Below, one piece after another: positions 1 through 10,556 of a stretch of 64,000 nucleotides of DNA. Within the stretch, counting starts at the first letter, position 1. Every line of letters starts with the position of its first letter. A program made the position numbers and the translations under genes. The notes below the pieces were generated by a model that ran no database searches, had not been told where the DNA came from, and saw nothing but the letters and a program-made list of their open reading frames with translations. Location of the stretch: contig OY986971.1 of assembly GCA_963920575.1 (NCBI GenBank), positions 2,666,001-2,730,000 on the forward strand. Reading direction: 5' to 3'. This stretch comes from Narthecium ossifragum. Its lineage: Eukaryota; Streptophyta; Magnoliopsida; Dioscoreales; Nartheciaceae.

Positions 1-244
1 GTGAGTGGATGTGTTATGCACCCTATGATGGTAAGTGGTCCGAAGACTCAATCGACATCTACTTTGGTTTGCTAATGTTTTGTTGATTATTTATCAACTG
101 ATGGCAGTTTTTCCCTAGTGATAACAAAAAGATGATCCTATCCCTTTTTTGTTGCAAACATTTTGTTTAAGAAGAGTTGTTTTGGAGTGTCGACTGAATG
201 TATTGGGAAAAAAGACTTTGTTCATGTACTTCTCTTTCTTTCAG

Positions 245-2580
245 CAGGAATTGTGCTTTTTCTTCTGGTTGAGAAGCTTGTAAGATATGTTGAAGATCTC
301 TCTGGAAAACAAGTTCATAAGGTGGGTCATGGACACCACCACCATAAGCTACATCACAAAGTGAAGGATGATGCTGATCATGGGGATAATGCAAACGCAG
401 GCGAGTTCAAGAGCGGAGAGACATCAGATGTGTCAGAAGGAAAGTTAAAATGCGAACCCCAAACCAATCTTAATGATGTGAAACATGCTGAACAGGAATC
501 TCTTCTTCGTAAGGTAATGAAGATACTTAATATCATACTTTATAGTGAACTTTTGACCTGCCAAAATTTCCCTAGTCATGAACCTAAACTAGTATTTTAT
601 TTTATCTTTTGCTGTTTGGCAGATAACAGTGTTACCTTCCTATCATTGCTGTAGTGTTAGGTATCGGAATCAATAGTTAGCTCATAGCAGCCAAATGTTG
701 GAGTATCACATGGTTGAAGAGGCTATTTCACATGCGGATACACATGAGGCTGCTCTAGTTATACATGGAGTTAGCTAACTTATGTCGCTGTAGTAACTCG
801 AGACAATTTTGTCTGCCAACTTGGGAAGAAACAGACATTTGGAGCCATATGTATTTTTTCTTGCATTTCATGTCAGAAATAGACTGTAGGACCATGATAG
901 CAAAGCATCTATATAGTTGATATTTGAATTCTCAAATAAGAATAGGATAACTGATCCTTCAGTAGTTATTGTGCTGACATGTTCTACATGATCTGTTCCA
1001 TCAACTTTGTTTGTGCAGCAGGTTTATTTTATGTGGTTGTGTTATTTGCATATCAGGAGAGTAATTATAGAACTGTTTTATCAATTCATAAACTACAAGC
1101 ACTAATTTTTATGCTAGAACAAAACAAATGTGATTTCAAATCTTGTGGATGCTTTTCTATTTTGTCAGAGTCCTTTTAAAGGTTGTGTTAGCATGAAAAT
1201 CTTGGGCAGAGGGACCTATAATATCCTACTTTATCTGCAGTCGTTTCAATATTTGTTGAGCCTTTCTTCCAAATTTCATCTGCACAGAGAGCCACTTCTA
1301 AAGTTGGGTCTAATGATGAGGGAGATGATCTAGCTGTTGCAAATGGTTCTGAGTTGATGAAACCAACCTTGGACAAGTCTGCCATGCATTCACCGTCAAG
1401 CTTGGTGTTTGGTTACCTCAACCTCTTCTCAGATGGTGTTGTGAGTTTATGTTCTTCAAGCCCTTTAAGTTGAACATTTTTTCAGATATTAATTGCGCAA
1501 TTTGTCTGAATGATACAGCATAACTTTACTGATGGAATGGCATTGGGAAGTGCTTTTCTGCTGTATGGTTCAGTTGGAGGGTGGTCGCGGACCTTATTTC
1601 TTCTTGCTCATGAGCTTCCTCAAGAGGTTGTTTGTCCCCCTAATCTCTTAGATCGAGAAATTTGGAAGATGATTATGGTGATTAATAATGAACCGCGAAA
1701 AATTAAAAGAATCCTTTTTTTATTTAATGAACCGTGAAAAATTAAAAGAATCCTTTTTTTTAATTTAAAGTTAAGCCTTTGACCTTGGCTTTTGGTGGAC
1801 AAGTGCCCTTACAATCACAATGTTATCAATAGGACTTGAACCCAATACCTACCACCCACAAGAGTTACTTAACCTAATTGTGCTAGCCTAGCCACCATCA
1901 TGGCAGGCTCATGAGATGATGCTTTCCTTTTAGTCTTAGCTATAACCCCTCTCCTAGACAGCAATTTTAATAATCTGGGTGCCTGAATCTCTTAAAAATT
2001 GAGATTTTCCAAGTATTGACGTGTTTTGCCTCTTATAGATTTCCTATTCAACTCAAGCTTAGGCAAGAACAATATTAACATGACATAATACTGCACTCTG
2101 CCTGACAACATATTCTAATTTTTTCAGATAGGTGACTTTGGAATCTTGGTGAGGTCAGGATTCACTGTGTTCAAAGCTCTGTGCTTCAATTTTCTTTCAG
2201 CATTAGTGGCATTGGCTGGAACTGCATTGGTGAGTCTGTATTTCGTGTGTTTTGCGTGACAAACACAAGTTCCAATGCTAATCCTTGTCTTCATGACAGG
2301 CTCTAGTTTTAGGAACAGATCCAGGACATTCTTCTTTGATCGAGGTAAAAGCATCGGCTATTTGTTATACTTTGTTGTCCATATTCACAGGTTAGTTGAA
2401 ACCTTCTAACCTCTGCTGTTTCCTCAGGGTTTTACCGCAGGTGGCTTCATATATATAGCCGTTGCAGGAGTCCTCCCGGAAATGAATAATGGGAGCACAA
2501 GAATTAAAAGCACCGCAATGCAATTAGCGTCATTATTATCAGGAATGGCAGTTGCTCTTTGCATCTCCTTGGTGGAATGA
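245..2580 (+). CDS. IAR1: IAR1-like ZIP-family metal transporter, 3' six exons
   Basis: Partial gene; the window begins with gtgagt, a splice donor, so at least one upstream exon is outside. Exons by splice signals and phase: 245(or 248)-513, 1288-1440, 1519-1626, 2128-2229, 2300-2344, 2428-2580 (TGA). All internal joins are phase 0. The first visible exon ends a membrane segment (FLLVEKLVRYVE) and then has the cytosolic His-rich loop (HHHHKLHHK). Later exons carry the ZIP metal-site motifs HNFTDG and HELPQE, then a hydrophobic LNFLSALVALAGTALAL segment and the GGFIYIAVAGVLPEM segment. About 275 residues are visible; Arabidopsis IAR1 is larger, consistent with the missing N-terminus. Family knowledge: IAR1 is an endomembrane ZIP-like protein needed for response to IAA-amino-acid conjugates, probably through metal balance. 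The donor after HELPQE (GAG|gttgtt) is weak but the protein join fits. No frame breaks seen. Confidence 0.9.
1687..1764. repeat. 39-bp tandem duplication in IAR1 intron
   Basis: A 39-bp unit beginning aatgaaccg and containing a gaaaaattaaaagaatcc core followed by a T-run occurs twice in tandem (starts 1687 and 1726), with few differences. It lies in the intron between 1627 and 2127. Confidence 0.7.
1787..1925 (-). mobile_element. possible tRNA-derived SINE remnant in IAR1 intron
   Basis: On the minus strand the order is a tRNA A-box-like stretch (GGTGGCTAGGCTAGC) and, about 45 bases on, a B-box-like stretch (GGGTTCAAGTCC). That spacing is typical of the RNA polymerase III promoter in tRNA-derived plant SINEs. 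No poly(A) tail or TSD was found, so this could be an old truncated copy or chance similarity. Confidence 0.4.
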
Positions 2581-3088
2581 GTAAGTTGACCTCATATAAT
2601 GTTATTTAGTTCTTCTGTGTGTATTATTAGTGTTGTAGCTGGATTTTGCTTCGAAAAGAAGATGCTGTTACAAAGGAGCTAAATTAACAAGAGGCATGTG
2701 ACTTCATACATGTGCCATTCATATGGAATAACCAGTACAGTGGTGTATGGGTTTCTGATATAGAGTGTACTCAAACATTGCAAGTGCCTTGAAATATTTA
2801 TGCTCGGTAAGTAAATGCATATCTATAAGCGAAATTTTGTGTTATACAATATGCTCAACTCTTGTTTACATTTTGTAGAAGGATTGGGATTGTGCTATAC
2901 TTGGGTCCCTAGAACTTTTCCGAGAAAGCATTTTGAGTTAGAATGTGATGCCTCTTGCTAAGACTCTGCAGCTGTTGTGTTTTCGTAGCGCCTGCTTCCC
3001 TCATTTGCTGCTACTACTGGTTGGCATTCCTTCTGTAAGCTTGCTAGTTCTTTCCATATGCATTCATCCTTCGTTTATAAATCTCGTA
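2581..3088 (+). other. IAR1 3' flank / probable 3' UTR
   Basis: No coding potential seen. The sequence after the IAR1 stop is probably 3' UTR followed by a short convergent intergenic space with the minus-strand gene at 3089-3905. No clear polyadenylation hexamer was assigned. Confidence 0.5.
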
Positions 3089-3905
3089 TTAGCAAAAACA
3101 AAGTGAAATTTGCTTCGAGAATTTTGCAAAGGATTTATGATATGTTCTATGGTCGACGCCCGGCATATAAAATACATAATTTTTAGATTGAGACTGTAAT
3201 TTGGATTCCGAAACAAGGATCACTGGGCTCAATTGCTTACAGGGGAAAGGAAAAGATAGAAGAAACAGCTCAACAATCCTCAACGGAGACTGACATGTGA
3301 GAACATTATTTAAGTTCTTCAATTCGACTTCTCCCATTTTTAGAAAAATTGGTGATCTAACATCATTATAACCTAGTAAACAAGAACACTTGAAAGGGCT
3401 GGACAAGTTGTCACTCACATTGAGAAGAGAATAATCTGGCATCGGATGGTTCACCGGCCGGTCCTCATCTAGAGGCTCGAGAGGGTGTTCTACCGGCTTA
3501 AACTCTGCGTCCAATCCCACCACCACCTTGACCCCTTTGTCGTCAAGATCGCCATCGAAGTCAGCCTCGCCAACTCCATCTCCTCCGGCGACCTTGCTTT
3601 CCTTCTTATCCTAAAACCTCACAAAACAAACCCATGTTAGAAATCAAGAGACCCACCTTAGGAAACTATTTAAATTGCCAAATGTCTTCAAAGGCTTAAG
3701 CTAATATGGAAGAGAGTGAATTTAATCACTTTTATTCTATGCTAATGGAAACAAAATCCATCATCCCAAGATTTAGCGTCTCAAAATGATCCAAGAACCT
3801 ACGGAACAAAGATGAGAATTTGGTATAAAAAGAGGGAGAGGTGAGTACCAGGGTGAAGGTTTGGGGTCTCATGAATCCAGAGAAGCGTGAGAAGATCCCC
3901 ACCAT
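3089..3905 (-). CDS. small uncharacterised plant protein
   Basis: Proposed exons on the minus strand: 3849-3905 (starts MVGIFSRFSG), 3419-3610 (GT donor gtgagt at 3418, acceptor ggttttag before 3610), and a less certain last exon 3089-3289. Both exon 1 (57 nt) and exon 2 (192 nt) are phase 0. Exon 2 encodes an acidic, proline-rich stretch with VVVGLDAEFKPVEHP and DEDRPVNHPMPD, which looks like a conserved plant peptide of unknown function. The third exon (tgtcag acceptor, ends ISLCFC) has no recognisable conservation; reading through the second intron uses the same stop. The start was chosen because the longer frame to 3938 begins with TTG, whereas ATG at 3905 lies just downstream of a TATA box. 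I cannot assign a function. Confidence 0.55.
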
Positions 3906-3942
3906 CTCTCTGGTTGAGCTGAGAGAGGAAATTGGCAACGGC

Positions 3943-3950
3943 TATATATA
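3943..3950 (-). promoter_or_regulatory. TATA box of the 3089-3905 gene
   Basis: TATATATA on the minus strand, about 38-45 bases upstream of the ATG at 3905. Transcription would be expected to start near 3912-3920, giving a very short 5' UTR and excluding any start upstream of that point. Confidence 0.5.
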
Positions 3951-4160
3951 CAGTTTGAAAAGGATAACGGCTACTTTTCTAATACATAATAAGTCAAAGA
4001 CGTGGAAGCCATTACAAGTGCCAATGCTCAAAGGCCGGTTTTTTGATTGGACTCCATGTATGACACTATTGTTATATATTGCTGGTCATTTCAAGCCAAA
4101 TGAGGGTTTGTGAGATATTTAAACAAACTAAAACTTCAGTAAGGATTTATGTGAGTACAT

Positions 4161-4313
4161 TAAAAACCATTTTTTTCTTGAATAATCAAGCCTTTTATTC
4201 TACCTTAAGAGGGCAAGAACCCTATATTTTCAATAAATTTGGGGGCTTAGATTGGACTCAAAACCACCACATTACCACCGTTGGGTAATAACCAACCACT
4301 TGAGCTACTCAAG
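4161..4313 (-). mobile_element. possible tRNA-derived SINE
   Basis: On the minus strand a good A-box match (TAGCTCAAGTGGTTGG, near 4291-4306) is followed by a B-box-like GGTTTTGAGTCC (4254-4265), and the 3' side ends in an A-rich run (T-run near 4170). The layout fits a tRNA-derived SINE. No TSD was confirmed. Confidence 0.45.
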
Positions 4314-4496
4314 GGCCGTAATTCGAAAACCATGTTGATTGCTATGTTTAAGAGAAAAATAAAATTATTGGCTCAAAGGTGTTGAGTCTTCCATCACAAA
4401 CATAATATAAAATGGATAGCCTAACTTTTGACCTGTTACTTTTTTTTTTTTTTTTGCTAAGTTGAGTCAAAGGCTAGGTGTTACAGATAACTCAGA

Positions 4497-5147
4497 TTAC
4501 ATAGTAGACCTAATAGCACTGCGGACCCCATGTCTAGCCCGTCGTGCAAGATCATTCACCACCGCATTAGCATCGTGCGGTACAAACATGAAAATTACTC
4601 CACCCATTAAGGCAGCTATACTCCAAATTTTCCTTAATGTGGCACCTGTGTTCCATACCTCTCTCCCATTGATAGAATTCATAGTATATCTACAATCAGT
4701 CTCAATGATGACATCCCGCATTCCACGCACCACCGCTTCTTCCAGGGCCGAAAGTATAGCCAACATCTCAGCCTCTTTGCTGCTATAGGCAAGAACGTTA
4801 TCAGATAACATCCAAGATGGTGTGCTCCCATCACCCTCCCAGCAAACCATGCCAATGCCAGCTTCATTAGAGCCATGAGCCCACGCATCATCTGTTTGCA
4901 AGACACAGCCGCCATGTTGCCTGGTTCCACCTGCCAGAATTCCACCTTGCCTACCCTCGGCCGGAATCAAGAAAGACTCCCATCTTCTCCTCAACCTTTG
5001 CCTAAGGTATAGCAGGTCCCCCTCCACAATCAATGTGTCAATGATGAAAATGATGTTTGGTGCCAACTCCCTTATTAAACCTCCACAGATGATTACTGCC
5101 TTCTCCACCCCAACCACTCTGAAATTCCAGGCTATGACTTTAATCAT
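4497..5147 (-). pseudogene. LINE-A ORF2 remnant: endonuclease start joined to RNase H, no reverse transcriptase
   Basis: An open frame of about 216 codons from the ATG at 5147. It begins MIKVIAWNFRVVG, the usual start of the AP-endonuclease domain (normally WNCRGLG; Cys/Gly have changed). After about 80 residues it passes in frame into the C-terminal RNase H domain: GIGMVCWEGDG, then EAEMLAILSALEEAV, then IIETDCRYTMN, then VPHDANAVVNDLARRA with the acidic residues in place. The rest of the endonuclease, the whole reverse transcriptase and the zf-RVT region are missing. The deletion left the frame open. It follows ORF1 with an 8-nt overlap of the end of ORF1 (stop at 5140). Confidence 0.85.
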
Positions 5148-6077
5148 TGGGTGACGGCGTTTGGCCCTGCTCCGAGGCATCTCCGGGTATCTGCGCTGCT
5201 ATCTTCTGCTTCGCTCCCTCAACCGCCCTTTTCAATAAGCTGAAGCCTCTAATGTGTCTTGCAAGATCATCTTTTCTGCCTCGCGTGGCCCAAGGGCCAT
5301 CCCCGCCAAGGTTCCCAGCTTCCCTCCCTACGGCCACCTGTTTGAATCCAGCTTGTGAGCTATTTGAACCAGGTCCAAGCTCTCCCCTCTTCCTGAGTCC
5401 AACGTCCTCCCCCATTTGAATTGAACCTGGCTCAGACGGACCAGGGTGATTGACTGAGTTCACATTGGAGGAACCCACCTAACCACCTAGCTCAGCCCCA
5501 ACGTTAACCATTCCAATCCGACTAAACCCAGGTGGGGAGCCATCCGATGGTTCTAGGCCCGCCACGTTGCAGTCCATCCTACCATCCTCTACAAAAGGAC
5601 TTTTTCCTCGATCCCTGCCTTCTTTCACCAAAATGGCGGTCGCCTCTCTGCCAGTCCTCTCGCTCTCAGTCTGCCTCTCCCCTAAGTGCAGAGCTGTCTT
5701 CCTCACCCATGTCAGAGGCAGCGGATGGTTGCCTAGAGTCCGCCGCCCAGTTGCAGGAAGGTGATTGGCCTCCATATTGTTGCCTGGTTCCGTGTCTCGA
5801 TCTTTACGCTGACTGCCTTGGTACCAGCACCGCCCTCTTCCAGCAGCGATCCAGCCTTCCTCCCCCGTCGCCGTCGCCGGAGTGCTTCGAACTTCAGCAG
5901 CCGGCCTCCGGAGCCGCGGATCTACAAAGCGAGTCCTTCCCCGAGGTCGTATACCCACAGATCGGCTCCTTCCCTGGGTGGTCGCGTCTCCCCCCTCTGG
6001 TCGCCGAGCTCCTTCCAGATCTCTACTGATGACCCCCCTCCCTTCCGGCGGCCTCTTCTCAAGAAGGCCATAGGAGG

Positions 6078-8770
6078 TGTCACACCCATACACAGAAAAC
6101 CCATCCAGAACGGGGCGTGAGGGTCCTAAACTATTCATCATCAACCGGCGCAGTACAAGCGGAAAGGGATAAACAATTTTAGCAAAAGTATTCCAGAGGC
6201 TAAGCAGATTTTAATCATAATATAACATCAAGTCTTACAATATTTGAGTTCCAAAATACAGATTTATACAACATCCCAAAGGTTCTCCAAAAAGGGTACA
6301 ACATGCATAATTATATATCAAAAAGTTACAACAGACATATCCTCCAACCAAACCTCAGACGCCTCTGGATGTACTCGCGCCGCCAAAAGCCGAACCTGCT
6401 GGCTTCACTGAGGAGGAACTGCCGCCTGCACCTGCAAACGCAGCCCGGGTAGGAATGAGCAAAAAGCCCAGTAGGGTTCTACTCTACGGCACACTGAAGG
6501 GAGGAAAACAACAACAGTGTTGTCCCCCAGCCTAAGTCTAAAGGATGCCACGGGTCCCATAACCCACCGATGTCCCAAGGGTTCCTGTCATGAAACCTCT
6601 CTCCTGAACATGTTACCAGGAGGATCACGGAAACAGTAACATGCAGGCTCTAACCCTTACCCAGCAGGGATACCACTGCCTGGGGACCACGTCGGGAACT
6701 CCTCGGTTGCATCCTTAGCACTTGGGCTTGGAAGACAACACGACCTCTAAACCTCAAACAAAGATTCAAGCCGACTATCGCAATCCTCAATCAGCAGAGA
6801 TTCAGATCGACAATCACACCCTAATCCTGACTACCCAGCCACGGTCCTAAGGCTAGATCCGAGCTACCCGAGAGCCTCGGATCGGCGACCCAAGACATCG
6901 CCCGCCTAACCTCAAATGCCTCTAATGCATACAATGCATGAGCTTAAGTAAGCATCTAATCCTAGATGTCTCTATATGTCACATCAACAGTTATAAGTTC
7001 AACAGATATACAATAGCCCTCGGCACTCGCCGGCAAGAGGCTAAGGTTCCACAATTCCTCATTAGCTAGCACTCATAGCCAGCTAATGGTTAAGTAAACA
7101 ACCAGACATTTAATTTCTATCAAACTTGAATTAAATGCAAACACAACCATAAGTTTGCTAAAAGGGGAGAAACTCGGATCAAATCTCAAACCCAATGAAA
7201 ACCCTTTGAAAACCTCATCAAATCCATTTATAAACCTCCCAACACGTTTAAGACTCAATCAAAGTTGAAAGCCATTCAAGAAGAACCAAAGAGCACTATT
7301 CAAAGGGTCACGGACGATGCCACGGTCGATCCGTGGATCGACCGTGAGACCCATACGAAGAAAACCAAGGGCGACGGTCGATCCAACCATCGACCCTGAG
7401 AAGCCCAAAACCAAGCAGAGCCTGACGGTCGATGCGACGGTCGATCCGACGGTCGACCGTCAGGTAAATGGCGAAAAAGCGAAGGCCCCACGGTCGATCG
7501 ATCCATCGACCCTGGGGACCCAAAAACTCGACAGAGCCCGACGGTCGATCCGAAGGTCGATGCGACGGTCGATCCGACGGTCGATGCGACTGTCGATCCG
7601 ACGGTCGATGCGACGGTCGATCCGACGGTCGATGCGACGGTCGATCCGACGGTCGATGCGACGGTCGATGCGACGGTCGATCCGACGGTCGATCCGACGG
7701 TCGATGCGACGGTCGATCCGACGGTCGATGCGACGGTCGATCCGACGGTCGACCGTCAGGCCCAGAGAAAATATACTAAAGCATGACGGTCGATACATAG
7801 ATCGACCGTCGAGCTGACGGTCGATGCACCGATCGACCGTCGAGCTCCAGACGCAAAATACCAGAAATCCTAATTCTAAGATTTCAAGAATCAAAACATG
7901 TTAGAATACAATCAAATTTTGCAAGCAAGTATATTTTGAGGTGAGGAAACTAATGGTATAAAGAAATCCCGTTTTTAACGGTTAAATCCCATTTTAGGTC
8001 GGAAAATCAAAAACCGACGAAACCGCGAGATACGGAAACTAACCATTATAACACCAGTTTTGCAATGCAAGAATACAAGGAATGAGCTACATTACATAGG
8101 CAAGGATCTACAAGCATGCTATAATGGTATTCACAGCAAAAACACAAACATCCTAACCTAGTAGAACCCGATCCAAGGATCGAGATAGAAACACCTACCT
8201 TAAACGCAATCCCAGCTTCTCCACGCGTCCAGCCAACCTTGCCACGAAGATCCGCTACTCAGCCCCTCCAAGATCAAGCCCAGAAGAAGGAGAGGGAAGA
8301 AGGGGAGAAGAAGAGGAAACGTCGGTGGAGAAGAGAAGGAAGAACCAGCCAAAGAAAGAGAAGAAGGGAAGGAGAGAAGAGAGGAGAGAAGAGAGGGGAG
8401 CGGGTGGGGGTTAGAGCCAACTGCTCCAACCACCCTCCACTCACCAGGCCCCTAATGGGCCGGATCCTCTCTAACGGGCCAAAAACCCGTTGACCCGCTA
8501 ACGAGCCCGATAGCGAGCTCTAGCGCGCCCGAGCTGGGATCTTCCGATCCCGGGCCCACCTAACCATTCTAAACAACCACATACAACAATCCAAGGCCAT
8601 AGGTGCAACGCGGGTGTGAAACCGACCACCGGGGGGCATATTTACCAAAATGCCCCTGGGGTCCAAACCGCCACACGATCGCCCGATCGTGCCCGACGCG
8701 GAACCAAATCGACAGGAAACCGGCTCTCGACCCACGTGGTCGAGTCAGGTCTGAGGGACGGGCCCTCACA
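6078..8770 (-). mobile_element. solo LTR 1 (minus), inside LINE-A ORF1
   Basis: 2693 bp, minus orientation, beginning TGTGAGGGCCCGTCC (at 8770) and ending GTGTGACA (at 6078). The 5-bp TSD ggagg occurs at 6073-6077 and 8771-8775. Ends and terminal sequence match the LTRs at 12262-14572 and 53591-55662. No internal gag/pol, primer-binding site or second LTR is present, so it is a solo LTR left by recombination. It contains a 12-bp repeat array (7540-7757) and a purine-rich tract near 8280-8400. The Ty3/gypsy class is my guess from LTR length; no coding evidence settles it. Confidence 0.9.
7300..7850. repeat. 12-bp GACGGTCGATSC array within solo LTR 1
   Basis: Core array 7540-7757 alternates gacggtcgatcc and gacggtcgatgc (about 18 units), with looser copies from 7317 and up to 7850 separated by short spacers and often arranged as inverted pairs (GGTCGATCGACC-like). 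Because 12 is a multiple of 3 it opens long frames on both strands rich in Arg-Arg-Ser or Asp-Arg-Arg; these are not genes. Confidence 0.9.
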
Positions 8771-10203
8771 GGAGGCTCCTCTCCCATCAGGACTCCTTGA
8801 AACATCTGCATCTTGGAGGTTAGTATTATTTCCAGTAGCAACGAATGTCCTCTCCTTGATTGTTAGATCTCTTTCTATGCCATCCCTTGCTACCGCTTCA
8901 CCCACCACCACATACGGGCAACCTCCACCTTTATGACCAACTCTCCGGCACTTATTGCACACGATCACCCCTTCATAATGGACCTCCTGGAAGGATGATC
9001 TCCCATCCTTAACTACCTCCACCCCCTCCTTTAATGGGTCATCCAAGCATATCTCCACATAGACTCTGGTGAATTCACACCTCGCCGCCATAGTGGTTGG
9101 AAGCTCTACCTTGAGGGGTGTTCCAAACACTGCTGCCATCTTCTTGAGAGCTGAAACCTCGTACATCTCCGATGGCAGATCAGGGAACCTGATCCTAACC
9201 GCTCCCCTATTAAAGCAAATTTGGGATGGTCGAGAGTTGCTCTCCCACCTAATGAGGGACAACAATCTCCCCTCCACAGTCCAGGGACCTTTGGACTGGA
9301 CATATGATCTATCTTCCTCGTTGCTGAATTTGAACACATAAACCCCTTGCGCAGCTTCCGCCACCTCGTAAGTTGCAGATGTCTTCCACATCCTGGCCAA
9401 CCTGTTCCTTAGGATGGAGATAGGCACCCTCCTACCCGTAAACCTCCCAAAGAGTGCATTCTCCTAGTCTTTGTTAAGTTTGACTGATTCTTCCTCATCA
9501 AAGACCACCCTATCTCTGTTTTGCGCACATAGGTTTGCAGCCTCCTTCCTCCCAACATATGGACTCTTCAGTGATTCCCCAGTAGCTACATCCACCCAGG
9601 TCCTCTGCAATCGAGGTGAACCCACTCCCTCGCTCCCGTCAGGGCATCGTTGTGTTTCATCTACTTCCACAGCCTCCATATCAGGAGGTTGTTGTGATGG
9701 TGCTTGGAGCTGGGGAATGGGTTCCACTGCTCCACTCACCATCGTTGTGCTCCCGGCTTCAGAACTCCCACTCTCCTCCGTGCTTGCCTCCTGCGCAGAG
9801 GAGGATGACATCTTTTTCATCAGTTTCCTTTCCTTCTTGCGATCTTTTTTCTCCTTCTGCTCCTTCCGCTTCTGCCTGAGCTGCCTAAGATGGGACATCA
9901 GGCATCGCTCCTTCGCCCCTTTCCCCATGATGTAGAGAGGAAGGTCCCTCTACGTGGGCCAGAACCCACCCCACCACCGCCAGGCGGCAGCCGGGCAAGG
10001 CTCCGGCCACGAAGTTACTCAAATCGGATGTGGAAAGGATGGTCGGAGGCTGCAGCTGCAGAGAAGTAGAAGAGACGGAAACCTACTGCGCTTCGTGAAA
10101 CCTACTTCCTCTCCAAAAGTCAAGTCAAACAACAAGAAATGATCCACTTGCTCTGGGAAGTCACTTCTGGAAACTCACTTTGTGTGTTCTTTGACCTGTT
10201 ACT

Positions 10204-10556
10204 TGATATTCATATAACACAGAAATTACTAAATTCTTTCCAAATACTGAAACATTGAACTCAAATGTGCCAGCAATAAAAATCTTCTCTAAGATACAGA
10301 CTCAACAAACACAGCAAACAACTTGGTACCATTTACACGTTCCAAAAGTCAGAAGATAGTTAACAAGAGAGCAATGCTCTCCATATCTAAGCATGAACAA
10401 TCATAAACACCTTATGCTTCAGATTCATATCTTGAAACTCTCACACGAAACTATATACATCATCTAGATAGTTTCATTCACGAGATAAAACTACGACGGA
10501 AAATGTAAATGAAAGGTTCCGAGATAATCCTGTCCTGCGTACACGATACAATCTTC
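10204..10556 (-). other. RDR1 3' flank / probable 3' UTR
   Basis: AT-rich sequence between the LINE-A TSD and the RDR1 stop. No coding potential. It probably contains the RDR1 3' UTR and polyadenylation site. Confidence 0.5.

Larger units (their letters stand above)
5140..9928 (-). pseudogene. LINE-A ORF1 (DUF4283/zinc-knuckle protein), two nonsense codons and an LTR insertion
   Basis: Read 9928 to 8771, then 6072 to 5140 once the solo LTR and one TSD copy are left out; the frame is preserved across the junction. The N-terminus is Lys/Arg-rich (KEQKEKKDRKKERK). The middle is a DUF4283-type domain (WTVEGRLLSLIRW) followed by a CX2CX4HX4C zinc knuckle (CNKCRRVGHKGGGC, near 8960). The C-terminal linker is charged and low in complexity. 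Two TAG stops break the frame, at 9464-9466 and 5479-5481. By comparison with the related ORF1 at 49552-50815 the first sits just before the conserved ALFGRF motif. Such proteins coat LINE RNA and act as chaperones during retrotransposition; this copy cannot make a full product. Confidence 0.85.
4441..10189 (-). mobile_element. LINE-A: non-LTR retrotransposon with 14-bp TSD, interrupted by a solo LTR
   Basis: L1-type plant LINE on the minus strand. Its poly(A) tail appears as T15 at 4441-4455. The flanking 14-mer tttgacctgttact occurs at 4427-4440 and 10190-10203, a perfect target-site duplication, so both ends are defined. Going 5' to 3' it holds a 5' UTR of about 260 bp, ORF1 (zinc-knuckle nucleic-acid-binding protein) and a shortened ORF2. 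A 2693-bp solo LTR (6078-8770) interrupts ORF1; without it the LINE is about 3.05 kb. It inserted about 370 bp downstream of the RDR1 stop codon. Confidence 0.93.

Noticed and set aside
5532..6120. Plus-strand frames opposite LINE-A ORF1
   Set aside because: Antisense shadows of the ORF1 linker.
7300..7850. CRISPR-like regular repeat array
   Set aside because: Plant nuclear DNA; units are contiguous tandem repeats without unique spacers.
7317..7894. Long frames on both strands rich in RRSMRRS or RRIDRRID
   Set aside because: Produced by the 12-bp repeat, a multiple of three with no stop; inside a solo LTR.
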